Source: ZC4RG30 sp039917615 (lineage in GTDB: Bacteria > Pseudomonadota > Gammaproteobacteria > Steroidobacterales > Steroidobacteraceae). Taken from it: 64,000 nt of DNA. Of the stretch, positions 24,498 through 33,444 are shown piece by piece (position 1 is the first letter of the stretch; each line of letters starts with the position of its first letter). Position numbers and translations under genes: made by a program. The stretch spans positions 1 through 64,000 of the forward strand of contig JBDSJD010000023.1 of assembly GCA_039917615.1 (NCBI GenBank), given 5' to 3'. The notes under the pieces were generated by a model. The model did no database searches, was not told where the DNA came from, and was given only the letters and a program-made list of their open reading frames with translations.

Positions 24498-26222
24498 ATG
24501 ACTCACTCCCCCAAACCGCCCCGTCGCAGCCGCCAATGGTTTGGTCGCGACGGCAAACAGGGCTTTTACTACCGCAGCTGGCTCAAGGGGCTGGGATTGC
24601 CGCACGACCTGTTCGACGGCCGGCCGGTGATCGGCATCTGCAACACCTGGTCCGAACTTACGCCTTGCAACAGTTCCTTCCGCGAGCTGGCCGAACATGT
24701 GAAGCGCGGCGTGTATGAAGGCGGCGGCCTGCCGCTGGAGTTCCCGGTGATGTCACTGGGCGAGACGCAGATGCGGCCCACAGCGATGCTGTTCCGCAAC
24801 CTCGCCAGCATGGATGTAGAGGAATCCATTCGCGCCAATCCCGTGGATGGTGTTGTGCTGTTGATGGGCTGCGACAAAACCACGCCGTCGCTGCTGATGG
24901 GCGCGGCCAGCGTCGATTTGCCCACCATCGGCGTGTCCGGCGGCCCGTCGCTGTCGGGCAACTGGCGCGGCAAGCCGGTGGGCTCGGGCACAGGCGTGAT
25001 CGAGATGTCGGAGATGGTCCGAGCCGGAACGCTGAGTCAGACTGAGTTCACCGAGGCCGAGGCCTGCATGCAGCGCTCGCGCGGCAGCTGCATGACCATG
25101 GGCACTGCCTCGACGATGGCGAGCCTGGTCGAGGCGTTGGGCATGTCATTGCCGGAAAACGCCGCGATTCCGGCGGTGGATTCGCGCCGCATGCGCCTGG
25201 CGCATCTGTCGGGTCGCCGCATCGTCGAGATGGTGCGCGAGGATCTGCGCATGTCGAAGATCCTTACGCCCGCCGCCTTCGCCAACGCGATCCGCGCCAA
25301 TGCCGCCATCGGCGGCTCCACCAATGCGGTGATCCACCTGCTCGCGCTCGCCGGGCGGCTTGGCGTGCCGTTGACGCTTGAGGACTGGGACCGCATCGGC
25401 TCGCAACTGCCCTGCCTTGTCAACCTGAAGCCATCCGGCCAATACCTCATGGAGGATTTCTATTACGCCGGCGGGTTGCCAGCGGTGCTGCGCGAGATCA
25501 CCGCGCATCTGGATCTGGACGCGCTGACCGTCAACGGCCGCACGCTCGGACAGAACATCGCCGACGCGCCCTGCTGGAACCGCGATGTGATCCGTCCGCT
25601 GGCCGAACCGCTCAGGGCCAACGCGGGCATCGCCGTGCTGCGCGGCAACCTGGCGCCCGACGGCGCGGTGATCAAGCCTTCGGCCGCCTCGCCACAGCTG
25701 CTGCGGCATCGCGGCCGCGCCGTGGTGTTCGAAAGCATCGAGGACTTCAAGTCGCGCATCGATGATGAAGCACTGGACATCGACGAGACCTGCGTGATGG
25801 TGCTGAAAAACTGCGGCCCCCGCGGGTATCCGGGCATGGCCGAAGTGGGCAACATGCCGCTGCCGCCGAAGCTGCTGCGCCGTGGCATCACAGATCTGGT
25901 GCGCATCTCCGATGCGCGGATGAGTGGCACTGCGTATGGCACGGTAGTGCTGCATGTCTCGCCGGAAGCGGCGGCCGGCGGTCCACTGGCGCTGGTGCGC
26001 GAAGGCGATTTCATCGAGCTGGATGTGCCGGACCGGCGCCTGCATCTGGACGTATCCGAAGCGGAACTGTCACAGCGCCGCGCTGGATGGCAGCCACTGC
26101 CTGCACCGGCACGCGGCTGGGCGAAGCTTTATGTAGATCACGTGCAGCAGGCTCATCTTGGCGCCGACCTCGACTTCCTCGTCGGCGGCAGCGGCGACAG
26201 CGTCACGCGCGATTCTCACTAA
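24498..26222 (+). CDS. Pentonate dehydratase of the IlvD/Edd family (L-arabinonate dehydratase-like)
   Basis: A 574-residue [2Fe-2S] sugar-acid dehydratase. The cluster cysteines are at 57 (SELTPCN), 125 (GCDKTTPS) and 198 (GSCMTMGTAS), with the same 68 and 73 spacing as pentonate dehydratases. N-terminal QWFGRDGKQGFYYRSWLKG matches this clade rather than IlvD. It likely converts an aldonic acid such as L-arabinonate to its 2-keto-3-deoxy form, which the AraD1-like protein could take further. The sugar dehydrogenase and the last dehydrogenase of the pathway are not in the window. It is followed by a mutarotase gene 31 bp away. Confidence 0.88.
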   Translation: MTHSPKPPRRSRQWFGRDGKQGFYYRSWLKGLGLPHDLFDGRPVIGICNTWSELTPCNSSFRELAEHVKRGVYEGGGLPLEFPVMSLGETQMRPTAMLFRNLASMDVEESIRANPVDGVVLLMGCDKTTPSLLMGAASVDLPTIGVSGGPSLSGNWRGKPVGSGTGVIEMSEMVRAGTLSQTEFTEAEACMQRSRGSCMTMGTASTMASLVEALGMSLPENAAIPAVDSRRMRLAHLSGRRIVEMVREDLRMSKILTPAAFANAIRANAAIGGSTNAVIHLLALAGRLGVPLTLEDWDRIGSQLPCLVNLKPSGQYLMEDFYYAGGLPAVLREITAHLDLDALTVNGRTLGQNIADAPCWNRDVIRPLAEPLRANAGIAVLRGNLAPDGAVIKPSAASPQLLRHRGRAVVFESIEDFKSRIDDEALDIDETCVMVLKNCGPRGYPGMAEVGNMPLPPKLLRRGITDLVRISDARMSGTAYGTVVLHVSPEAAAGGPLALVREGDFIELDVPDRRLHLDVSEAELSQRRAGWQPLPAPARGWAKLYVDHVQQAHLGADLDFLVGGSGDSVTRDSH

Positions 26223-26253
26223 TTCCGTTGACCAGCCATAGGCAACCAGGAGC

Positions 26254-27258
26254 ATGTCGGTGATTCGAAAGTTTGGTGTGCTCGAAGATGGCAGCAGCGT
26301 CCAGGCCATCGCCCTGGGCGAGCCGGAGGGTCTTCAGATAGAGGTGCTGACTTACGGAGCCATCCTGCACCGGCTCAGTTTTCCAGTTGCAGGACTGCGG
26401 CGTGAACTCATCCTCTCGCTGGATCAACTTCAGGATTACGAGCGCGATCGCGGTTATGTGGGTCCTGTGGTGGGACGCTTCGGCAACCGCATCGCGCAGG
26501 GACGATTTTCGATCGACGGCAGCGGCCACCAGCTCACCCAGAACGAGAACGGCAACCATCTGCACGGTGGCGTGCGAGGTGTCGGCAAACGGCTCTGGCG
26601 TCTGTTGGATTCATCTCCCACCCAGGTGACACTGGGTCTGCACTCACCGGAAGGCGAGGAAGGATACCCGGGCAATCTGGACATCGAGCTCGCGCTCGCC
26701 TTGCGGCCAGATGCGTTGCAGATGCAGTTCACCGCGCGCACCGATGCGGCGACGCCTGTGAACCTGACCGCCCATCCCTTTTTCAACCTCGGCGGTGCGG
26801 CCAGCGAGCACTGGCTGCGCATTCCAGCGTCACGCTATTTGCCCGTGGGCGCCGGGTTGATTCCCACGGGCGAGATGGCATCTGTCGAGGGCACGCCTTT
26901 CGATTTCCGCTCCAGCCGCAAAGTTGCTCCGCCTTCGCTTCAATCGCATCCGCAACTGTCGCTGGGCGGCGGCTACGATCATTGCTGGGTGCTCGACGCA
27001 GATGCCGACTGCCATGGCGAATTGCGCTCGCCGCAAGGGGATGTCTCTCTCATGTTTCGTGGCGATGGACCAGGAATGCAGTTCTACGGTGGCCAGTTCC
27101 TGTCGCGGTTCCACCCGGCGATTGGCACCGGCATGATTCTCGAACCGCAGGGCCTGCCCGACGCGCCCAATCACCCGACATTCCCGAGCGCCATCCTGCG
27201 TCCCGGAGAAACTTATCGCGCGCGCATCGAGTATCTGGTGAGCACACATGCCGTTTGA
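26254..27258 (+). CDS. Aldose 1-epimerase (galactose mutarotase family)
   Basis: A 334-residue mutarotase interconverting alpha and beta anomers of an aldose. Family motifs are LTYGAILHRL, YVGPVVGRFGNRIAQGRF, NGNHLHGGVRGVGKRLW, LTAHPFFNLGG (catalytic His) and the C-terminal ILEPQGLPDAPNHPTFPS. There is a good AGGAGC site before the ATG. It follows the dehydratase gene and would supply the anomer used by a dehydrogenase. There is no signal peptide, so it is cytosolic. Confidence 0.93.
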   Translation: MSVIRKFGVLEDGSSVQAIALGEPEGLQIEVLTYGAILHRLSFPVAGLRRELILSLDQLQDYERDRGYVGPVVGRFGNRIAQGRFSIDGSGHQLTQNENGNHLHGGVRGVGKRLWRLLDSSPTQVTLGLHSPEGEEGYPGNLDIELALALRPDALQMQFTARTDAATPVNLTAHPFFNLGGAASEHWLRIPASRYLPVGAGLIPTGEMASVEGTPFDFRSSRKVAPPSLQSHPQLSLGGGYDHCWVLDADADCHGELRSPQGDVSLMFRGDGPGMQFYGGQFLSRFHPAIGTGMILEPQGLPDAPNHPTFPSAILRPGETYRARIEYLVSTHAV

Positions 27259-27298
27259 TCCGCGCATAATGGTCAGAGACAGTTTCAGGGGACTCGTC

Positions 27299-28216
27299 AT
27301 GCGCCTTGTATATCGCCCGTTGATCATCATGTTGATCGGCAGCCTGACGCTGCCCTTGGCATGGGCTGCACAGCCGCAAGTGCCCGACACACCGGGCACT
27401 GGTCGATTTCCCGCGATGAAGGAAGAGACCGCCTCGCTCCCCAGCAACGTGCTGTACCGACCCGCGAATATTGCTGCGATGGGCAGCACGAAACTGGGCG
27501 TCTATGTGTTCGGCAATGGTGCCTGCGTGAACGACGGCGCCAGCTCCCGCCTGCATCTGCTGGAAGTGGCCTCGCATGGCTATCTCGCCTTCGCACCGGG
27601 GCGCATCCTCTCCGGCCCTGGCGCCAAGGCAACACCGCCAGGTCAGCCGGCCCAGTCGAGCGTGAAGTCCAGCTACAAGGACATGCTCGCAGCGATCGAC
27701 TGGGCCGTGGCACAGAATGCGGATCCGAAAAGCCCGTATTTCCTGCGGATCGACACCAAGGCCATTGCAGCGTCGGGCTCCAGTTGCGGCGGCGCGCAGG
27801 CTATGCGTGTAGCGGCTGACCCGCGCGTGAAGACGCTGGTGATGATGAACAGCGGTCTGTTCGGCGACGACGAGAACACCATCATCCCTGAGATGGATGT
27901 ACGCAAGTCCGCTCTGAAGGCGCTGCATACCCCCACGCTCTACGTGATGGGCGGCGAAACCGATATAGCCTACAACCACGCGATGGATGATTTCAGGCGC
28001 ATCGAACACGTGCCCGTGATGATGGCCAACCTGTTGGGCGTGGGCCATGGGGGATCCTATTGGCAGCCCAATGGCGGCAAGGCGGCCACCGTCGTGGTGG
28101 CTTGGCTCGACTGGCAGCTGCGCGGCGACGCGGGCGCCGCACGCACCTTTGTCGGCGCCGATTGCGGGCTCTGCAGGGACAAAGCCTGGTCGGTGGAAAA
28201 GAAGCGCATCGACTGA
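27299..28216 (+). CDS. Exported alpha/beta-hydrolase
   Basis: A 305-residue protein with a signal peptide (MRLVYRPLIIMLIGSLTLPL, cut after AWA). The alpha/beta-hydrolase nucleophile motif G-x-S-x-G appears as SGSSCGGAQ, with a likely acid in GGETDIAYN and a histidine in GVGHGGSYW. Such proteins near carbohydrate genes are often annotated as esterases, but the substrate here is not evident. The ATG at 27299 has AGGGGA upstream; earlier in-frame Met codons overlap the mutarotase gene and would spoil the signal peptide. Confidence 0.78.
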   Translation: MRLVYRPLIIMLIGSLTLPLAWAAQPQVPDTPGTGRFPAMKEETASLPSNVLYRPANIAAMGSTKLGVYVFGNGACVNDGASSRLHLLEVASHGYLAFAPGRILSGPGAKATPPGQPAQSSVKSSYKDMLAAIDWAVAQNADPKSPYFLRIDTKAIAASGSSCGGAQAMRVAADPRVKTLVMMNSGLFGDDENTIIPEMDVRKSALKALHTPTLYVMGGETDIAYNHAMDDFRRIEHVPVMMANLLGVGHGGSYWQPNGGKAATVVVAWLDWQLRGDAGAARTFVGADCGLCRDKAWSVEKKRID

Positions 28217-28259
28217 GCGGTGCCGCAGCGGATTGCGCTGCGCGCAAGCACCTGCTTGA

Positions 28260-29885
28260 TCAATCGCGCAGCGGGACGCCCCGGGTTTCCCGCACCAGCA
28301 CCAGGCCAATCACAAACGTGGCCGAGGCCACGATGACCGGATACCACAGGCCGCTGTAGATATTGCCGGTCTGCGCGACGATCGCAAAGGCCGTAGTTGG
28401 CAGCAGCCCGCCGAACCAACCGTTGCCAATATGGTATGGCAGGGACATGGAGCTATAGCGAATGCGCGTGGGGAACATTTCCACCAGCATCGCAGCGATC
28501 GGGCCGTAGACCATCGTCACATAGATGACCAGCAGCGCCAGTATCGCGACCACCAGAGGCTTGTTGATCTGCGCGGGCTCCGCCTTTGTTGGATAGCCAG
28601 CGGACTTCAGAGCGGCGGCAACTTCGCTCTTGAACGCCACCTCGCGTGCGGTGAGATCTGCTCCCGTCAGAGCCTTCGCATCGTGGGCAGCGATGCTGCG
28701 CTCACCAATCTGGATACGGGCGAGGCCCTTGGCATCGATGCTCTCATAGTTCACGGAAGCATTGGCCAGAGCCTGTTTTGCCACATCGCAGGAACTGGTG
28801 AACTTCGTGGCGCCGGTGGGGTTGAACTGGAACGAACACTCGCTTGCATCCGCATACAAGGTCACAGGGGCCGACTTAAGCGCGGCGGCAAGCTGGGGAT
28901 TTCCCGCAACTGTCAGCGCCTTGAACAGCGGGAAATAAGTGAGCGCCGCCAGCAGGCAGCCGGCAAGGATGATTGGCTTGCGGCCGATGCGGTCTGACAG
29001 TGCACCGAATACAAGGAAGAACGGCGTACCCAGGATCAGCGCCAGTGCGATCAACAGGTTCGCCTGCGCAGCGTCGATCTTCAGGGTCTGAGTCAGGAAG
29101 AACAGCGCGTAGAACTGCCCCGTGTACCACACCACCGCCTGCCCCGCCGTGAGGCCGAACAGAGCGATCAGCACGATTTTCAGGTTCGACCACTGGCCGA
29201 AGGATTCGCGCAGTGGTGCGCGTGAGGTGCGACCTTCAGCCTTCATCTGCTTGAACAGCGGCGATTCTTCCATCGACATGCGGATCCAGACACTCAAGCC
29301 CAGCAGCACCGACGAGAGCAGGAACGGCACGCGCCAGCCCCAGGCCTGAAATTCTTCCTCGCCCAGCACCGTGCGCGTGCCGAGTATCACCATGAGCGAC
29401 AGGAGCAAGCCCATGGTGGCGGTTGTCTGGATCCAGGCCGTGTACGCGCCGCGCTTGTCCGGCGGCGAATGCTCTGCAACGAAGGTGGCCGCACCCCCGT
29501 ATTCGCCGCCGAGCGCGAGTCCCTGCAGCAGGCGCAACGCGATCAAAAGCACTGGCGCCAGCACGCCCAGCGTTCCGTATCCGGGCAGCACACCGACCAG
29601 GAAGGTCGACGCGCCCATGATCACAATGGTCACGAGGAAGGTGTGCTTGCGCCCCACCATGTCGCCCAGCCGGCCGAACACCAGCGCACCGAAGGGCCGC
29701 ACGATGAACCCTGCTGCGAAGGCCAGCAGCGCGAAGATGAAACCCGATGTGGGGTCGAGCGCAGTGAAAAACTGCTTGGCGATGATCGCCGCGAGCGAAC
29801 CGTAGAGATAGAAGTCGTACCACTCGAACACGGTGCCAAGCGACGAAGCGAGCACGACCTTGCGTTGCGAACCGGATAGCCTCAT
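28260..29885 (-). CDS. MHS-family MFS transporter with a large soluble insertion
   Basis: A 541-residue permease of the metabolite:H+ symporter family (ASSLGTVFEWYDFYLYGSLA, GRLGDMVGRKHTFLVT, RLLQGLALGGEYGGAATFVAEH, WGWRVPFLLS). Between later helices it carries an extra stretch of roughly 120 residues (about 340-460) with two cysteines (DASECSF, SSCDVAK), probably on the periplasmic side. The start ATG (29885) gives the usual N-terminus. Its start is 46 bp from that of the divergent esterase. MHS proteins take up organic acids or osmolytes; a sugar acid is possible here. Confidence 0.87.
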   Translation of the reverse strand: MRLSGSQRKVVLASSLGTVFEWYDFYLYGSLAAIIAKQFFTALDPTSGFIFALLAFAAGFIVRPFGALVFGRLGDMVGRKHTFLVTIVIMGASTFLVGVLPGYGTLGVLAPVLLIALRLLQGLALGGEYGGAATFVAEHSPPDKRGAYTAWIQTTATMGLLLSLMVILGTRTVLGEEEFQAWGWRVPFLLSSVLLGLSVWIRMSMEESPLFKQMKAEGRTSRAPLRESFGQWSNLKIVLIALFGLTAGQAVVWYTGQFYALFFLTQTLKIDAAQANLLIALALILGTPFFLVFGALSDRIGRKPIILAGCLLAALTYFPLFKALTVAGNPQLAAALKSAPVTLYADASECSFQFNPTGATKFTSSCDVAKQALANASVNYESIDAKGLARIQIGERSIAAHDAKALTGADLTAREVAFKSEVAAALKSAGYPTKAEPAQINKPLVVAILALLVIYVTMVYGPIAAMLVEMFPTRIRYSSMSLPYHIGNGWFGGLLPTTAFAIVAQTGNIYSGLWYPVIVASATFVIGLVLVRETRGVPLRD

Positions 29886-29931
29886 GGCGTGGTGGATTCC
29901 CTGATTGGTTTTTGGGTTATTCTCTGTCCCG

Positions 29932-31968
29932 ATGGTAGCGCCAAAACCCGCATTTCGCTCCGTGCTGAAAGTGCACCTGTTCCTGCCGGCCATGCTGGTG
30001 CAGGGCCTGTTGTGTGCCACGGCACAGGCCGCGGACTGGTCCATCACACCGCTGAAGCGCGGCGGAATCTACGCGGCTGGTGAAAATGCGGGCTGGACCG
30101 TCAAGCCTGAAGCCAGCGCTGCCGGCAACCCTTACCGCTTCGAATTGCGCTACACCAATCTGGGCGATCGGGACGATCACGGAGGGACGGAACTGGAAAC
30201 GGCAGGCCAGACCATCCTTGTCAAAGATTCCCGGCCAGGCATGGTATTTCTGGCGATCAATGGCCGCAGCGGCCCGCCACAGGTGGCCGGACTTGCAGTT
30301 AGTCCGCGACAAATTGCGCCGTCAATACCAGCTCCGCGCGATTTCGACCGCTTCTGGAACAAGAAGATCCGGCAGGCGCAGAAAGTGCCGCTGGCCGCGG
30401 AGCTTAAATCAGGCACCAGCGCCCAGCCAGGCGTGGAGTACTTCACACTGCGCATGAACCATAGCGATGGGGGCTACATTCATGGGCAGCTGGCAAAGCC
30501 CGCACACGACGGCAAGTTCCCCGCGCTGGTGATCTTTCAGTGGGCGGGGCGACCTTACCCATTGCAGCAGCAATGGGTCACCGAGCGCGCCGCGCAAGGC
30601 TGGCTGGTACTCAACATCGAACCGCACGATGTGCTGCCTGATCAACCGCAGGCCTACTATGACGCCCTGCCGGACGAGCTCAAAAATTATCAGACCATCG
30701 GCCGCGACGACCGTAACCGCAACTACTTTCTGCGCATGTACCTGGGCGACTATCGCGCGGTGAACTATCTCGCAAGCCGCCCGGACTGGAATGGCGAAAC
30801 GCTGGTGGCGATGGGCACCAGCATGGGCGGCCAGCAGAGCATCTGCACTGCGGCGCTCAACAGCAGAGTGACCGCATTGATAGCGCATGTGCCATCCGGT
30901 GCCGACGCGCTGGGGCCACTGCATGGCCGCGCTTCGGGATATCCCAACTGGCCTGCGGACAACAAGGCCGTGCAGCGCACGGCGCCCTACTTCGACACAG
31001 TGAACTGTGCGTCGCGGGTGAAGGTGCCGGCGCTGATATCGATGGGGTTCCTGGACACGGTCGCCCCACCAATGGGCATTTGGGCGATGTTCAACCAGCT
31101 GCGCGGCCCGAAGGAAGTGGCGCCGCTGGTGGATGCCGCCCACAACAACCAGTCGACGGCGGAGCAGCAGGCAGCGTACACACGCCGCGCCGAAGCGTGG
31201 CTTGAGCAGCTGCGCAATGGGCGACCACCACTGCCGCCCATGAGCCGTGCGGAACCACGGACGGATGCCAATTTCCAGAAGGCGCATGAACAGCTGCTGG
31301 TGAAAAAGACCCAGGGGCGCATCGATGTGTATTTCATCGGCGATTCGATCACGCGACGCTGGGGCACGAGCGACGCGCAGTACAGCGCCTTGTTGGCGAA
31401 CTGGAACCAGAACTTCCATGGCTGGAATGCAGGGGATTTCGGCTGGGGTGGCGATCGTATCCAGAACATTTTGTGGCGACTGGACAATGGCGAGCTGACG
31501 GATGTGAATCCGAAGGTCATCGTCATCATGGCCGGCACCAACAACCTGAGCGCACTCCCAGCCGCGGGAAACGAGCCGGAGCTCGCTGCGGAAATCGCGG
31601 CTGGCATCCATGCCATCGTGCAGCGCGCGAAAACACTCGCGCCGCGCGCCACCATCGTGCTGATGGGCATCGCGCCGCGCAACGACAACATGGCCTACAT
31701 GCCGGTGATTACCCAGACCAATGCTTTGCTGGCAAAACTCGCGAACGGTCGCTCGATCCGCTTCCTTAATCTCAACGACAAACTGGCGGACGCCACGGGC
31801 AAGCTGCTTCCCGGCATGACCGATAGAGACATGCTGCACCTGGCGCTCCCCGCTTACCAGATTTGGGCCGACGCATTGCGGCCGGTGCTGACTTCCTTGC
31901 TGGGGCCACCGGCTTCGACGGACAGCGCGCCGCCGCCCAGTAAAGACGTTACGACACCGCGCAACTGA
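29932..31968 (+). CDS. Secreted two-domain esterase: CE7-like acetyl esterase fused to SGNH hydrolase
   Basis: A 678-residue protein with a signal peptide (about 1-33, ends ATAQA). Domain 1 (about 100-430) is an acetyl-xylan-esterase-like alpha/beta-hydrolase: nucleophile in GTSMGGQQS (Ser297), Asp375 in FLDTVAPP and His404 in AHNNQ, the AXE1/CE7 arrangement. Domain 2 (about 450-660) is an SGNH hydrolase: GDSITRRWG (Ser472), GDFGWGGDR, GTNN (Asn537) and DMLH (Asp633, His636). It likely removes acetyl groups from plant polysaccharide. The ATG 29932 is used; an in-frame TTG at 29905 is an alternative. Confidence 0.87.
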   Translation: MVAPKPAFRSVLKVHLFLPAMLVQGLLCATAQAADWSITPLKRGGIYAAGENAGWTVKPEASAAGNPYRFELRYTNLGDRDDHGGTELETAGQTILVKDSRPGMVFLAINGRSGPPQVAGLAVSPRQIAPSIPAPRDFDRFWNKKIRQAQKVPLAAELKSGTSAQPGVEYFTLRMNHSDGGYIHGQLAKPAHDGKFPALVIFQWAGRPYPLQQQWVTERAAQGWLVLNIEPHDVLPDQPQAYYDALPDELKNYQTIGRDDRNRNYFLRMYLGDYRAVNYLASRPDWNGETLVAMGTSMGGQQSICTAALNSRVTALIAHVPSGADALGPLHGRASGYPNWPADNKAVQRTAPYFDTVNCASRVKVPALISMGFLDTVAPPMGIWAMFNQLRGPKEVAPLVDAAHNNQSTAEQQAAYTRRAEAWLEQLRNGRPPLPPMSRAEPRTDANFQKAHEQLLVKKTQGRIDVYFIGDSITRRWGTSDAQYSALLANWNQNFHGWNAGDFGWGGDRIQNILWRLDNGELTDVNPKVIVIMAGTNNLSALPAAGNEPELAAEIAAGIHAIVQRAKTLAPRATIVLMGIAPRNDNMAYMPVITQTNALLAKLANGRSIRFLNLNDKLADATGKLLPGMTDRDMLHLALPAYQIWADALRPVLTSLLGPPASTDSAPPPSKDVTTPRN

Positions 31969-32025
31969 AATGGGCGCCTTCGTAATACACCACGCACTGT
32001 CGGTGTCTTGCGGTCGTCCTAGGCG

Positions 32026-32808
32026 TCAGAATGCGATCTGTTCACGGACCGCATCGTGCAGCAGGCCATTGGTCGCGAGCACGCTGGTGGTGCCCAGGCC
32101 AATGGCCCGCCCCGACAGATCCGTGAACTGCCCACCGGCTTCGCCAACAATCACCGACAGCGCTGCAATGTCCAGTATGTTCACGTCTGACTCAATGACC
32201 ACATCCAGCGCACCACGCGCCAACAGATGGTAGTGAACGAAGTCGCCATAGCCGCGCACGCGATTGACCTTCTGCACCAGCGCCCCGAGGTTGTGCCACT
32301 GCGGGCGTGCGGCCAGCGTCTTGAGGTTTCCCGTGGAAAGGATGGTCTCATCGAGCGCACGCCTGGCGCTGACCCGGATGCGCTGGCCGTTGAGCCAGGC
32401 GCCACCACCGCGTTCTGCCCAGGCCAATTCGCCATACGCGCAGGCGGAAGAAACGCCTAGCACGAGCTCGCCGTGGCGCAGCAGCGCGATCTGCGTGGAG
32501 AAGAATGGCGTGTCGCGTACGAAGGACTTCGTGCCATCCAGCGGATCCACCAACCAGATGTTCTCTGCCTGCATGGCGTGCTGGCCCGTTTCCTCACCAT
32601 AGAAGCCATAATCCGGAAAATGCCGCGACAGCACGGCGTGGATCGCGGCTTCGGCGCGTCGGTCGGCTTCGGTTACGGGCGACCGGTCGCTCTTGATCTC
32701 CACCGCAAGATTGCTGCGGAACAGCGGCGCGATTACCGCATCGGCGGCTCGTGCGGCTTCGAGCGCGGCCTGCAGCTGCGGTGAACTGGGTTGACTTGCA
32801 GATTCCAT
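32026..32808 (-). CDS. hisN: Inositol-monophosphatase-family phosphatase, histidinol-phosphatase-like
   Basis: A 260-residue Mg-dependent phosphatase. Motifs: EEADR-like PVTEADRRAE, GEETG, the metal motif WLVDPLDGTKSF, and SDVNILDIAALSVIVGEAGG. The closest group by recall is the HisN type of histidinol-phosphatase, making L-histidinol. Because other IMPase members share these motifs, the substrate is not certain. It is divergent from the cobalamin adenosyltransferase gene. Confidence 0.8.
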   Translation of the reverse strand: MESASQPSSPQLQAALEAARAADAVIAPLFRSNLAVEIKSDRSPVTEADRRAEAAIHAVLSRHFPDYGFYGEETGQHAMQAENIWLVDPLDGTKSFVRDTPFFSTQIALLRHGELVLGVSSACAYGELAWAERGGGAWLNGQRIRVSARRALDETILSTGNLKTLAARPQWHNLGALVQKVNRVRGYGDFVHYHLLARGALDVVIESDVNILDIAALSVIVGEAGGQFTDLSGRAIGLGTTSVLATNGLLHDAVREQIAF

Positions 32809-32879
32809 TGCGCGCTACGTTGACACAAGGCACCGGCCTCGCGCCACCCTTTGCCAGCGTCTGCTAGAGTTGCGCGCTC

Positions 32880-33434
32880 ATGGGCAACCGACTCAGCAAG
32901 ATTATTACCCGCACCGGTGATGATGGCACCACCGGCCTTGGCGACGGCAGCCGCGTGCCCAAGGACAGCGCGCGCATCGAAGCCATCGGCACCATCGACG
33001 AACTCAACAGCGCCATCGGCCTGCTGCGCTCGCTGCCCGACCTGCCACCGCCGGTGTCGAAGCTGCTGCTACGCGTGCAACACGATCTGTTTGACCTGGG
33101 CGGCGAACTCGCCGTGCCGGGTTACAGCGTACTGACTGAGATCCATGTCACGGCGCTGGAAGATTCAGTGGAAGAATTCAATGCGCAATTGCCGCCGCTG
33201 AAGGAGTTCATCCTGCCCGGCGGTTCGGAAACGGCGGCGCGCTGCCACCTGGCCCGCACCATCGCACGCCGCGCGGAACGCCGCTGCTGGACTCTGGCAC
33301 AGGCCGAGAACACGCGCGGCATTGCGCTCATCTATCTGAATCGTCTGTCCGATCTGTTGTTCGTGCTGGCACGGACGCTGGCCCGTCATGAAGGACGCGA
33401 AGAAGTCCTGTGGGATCGCACCCGCCTGGAATAG
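32880..33434 (+). CDS. Cob(I)alamin adenosyltransferase, PduO type
   Basis: A 184-residue ATP:cob(I)alamin adenosyltransferase that completes the cobalamin coenzyme. Family motifs: KIITRTGDDGTTGLGDGSRV (ATP site), IEAIGTIDELNSAIG, the GGSETAARCHLART region and the RRAERR plus YLNRLSDLLFVLAR segment. It implies that the organism uses adenosylcobalamin, made or salvaged. It is convergent with ampD, 10 bp away. Confidence 0.94.
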   Translation: MGNRLSKIITRTGDDGTTGLGDGSRVPKDSARIEAIGTIDELNSAIGLLRSLPDLPPPVSKLLLRVQHDLFDLGGELAVPGYSVLTEIHVTALEDSVEEFNAQLPPLKEFILPGGSETAARCHLARTIARRAERRCWTLAQAENTRGIALIYLNRLSDLLFVLARTLARHEGREEVLWDRTRLE

Positions 33435-33444
33435 TTGCGCGCTT

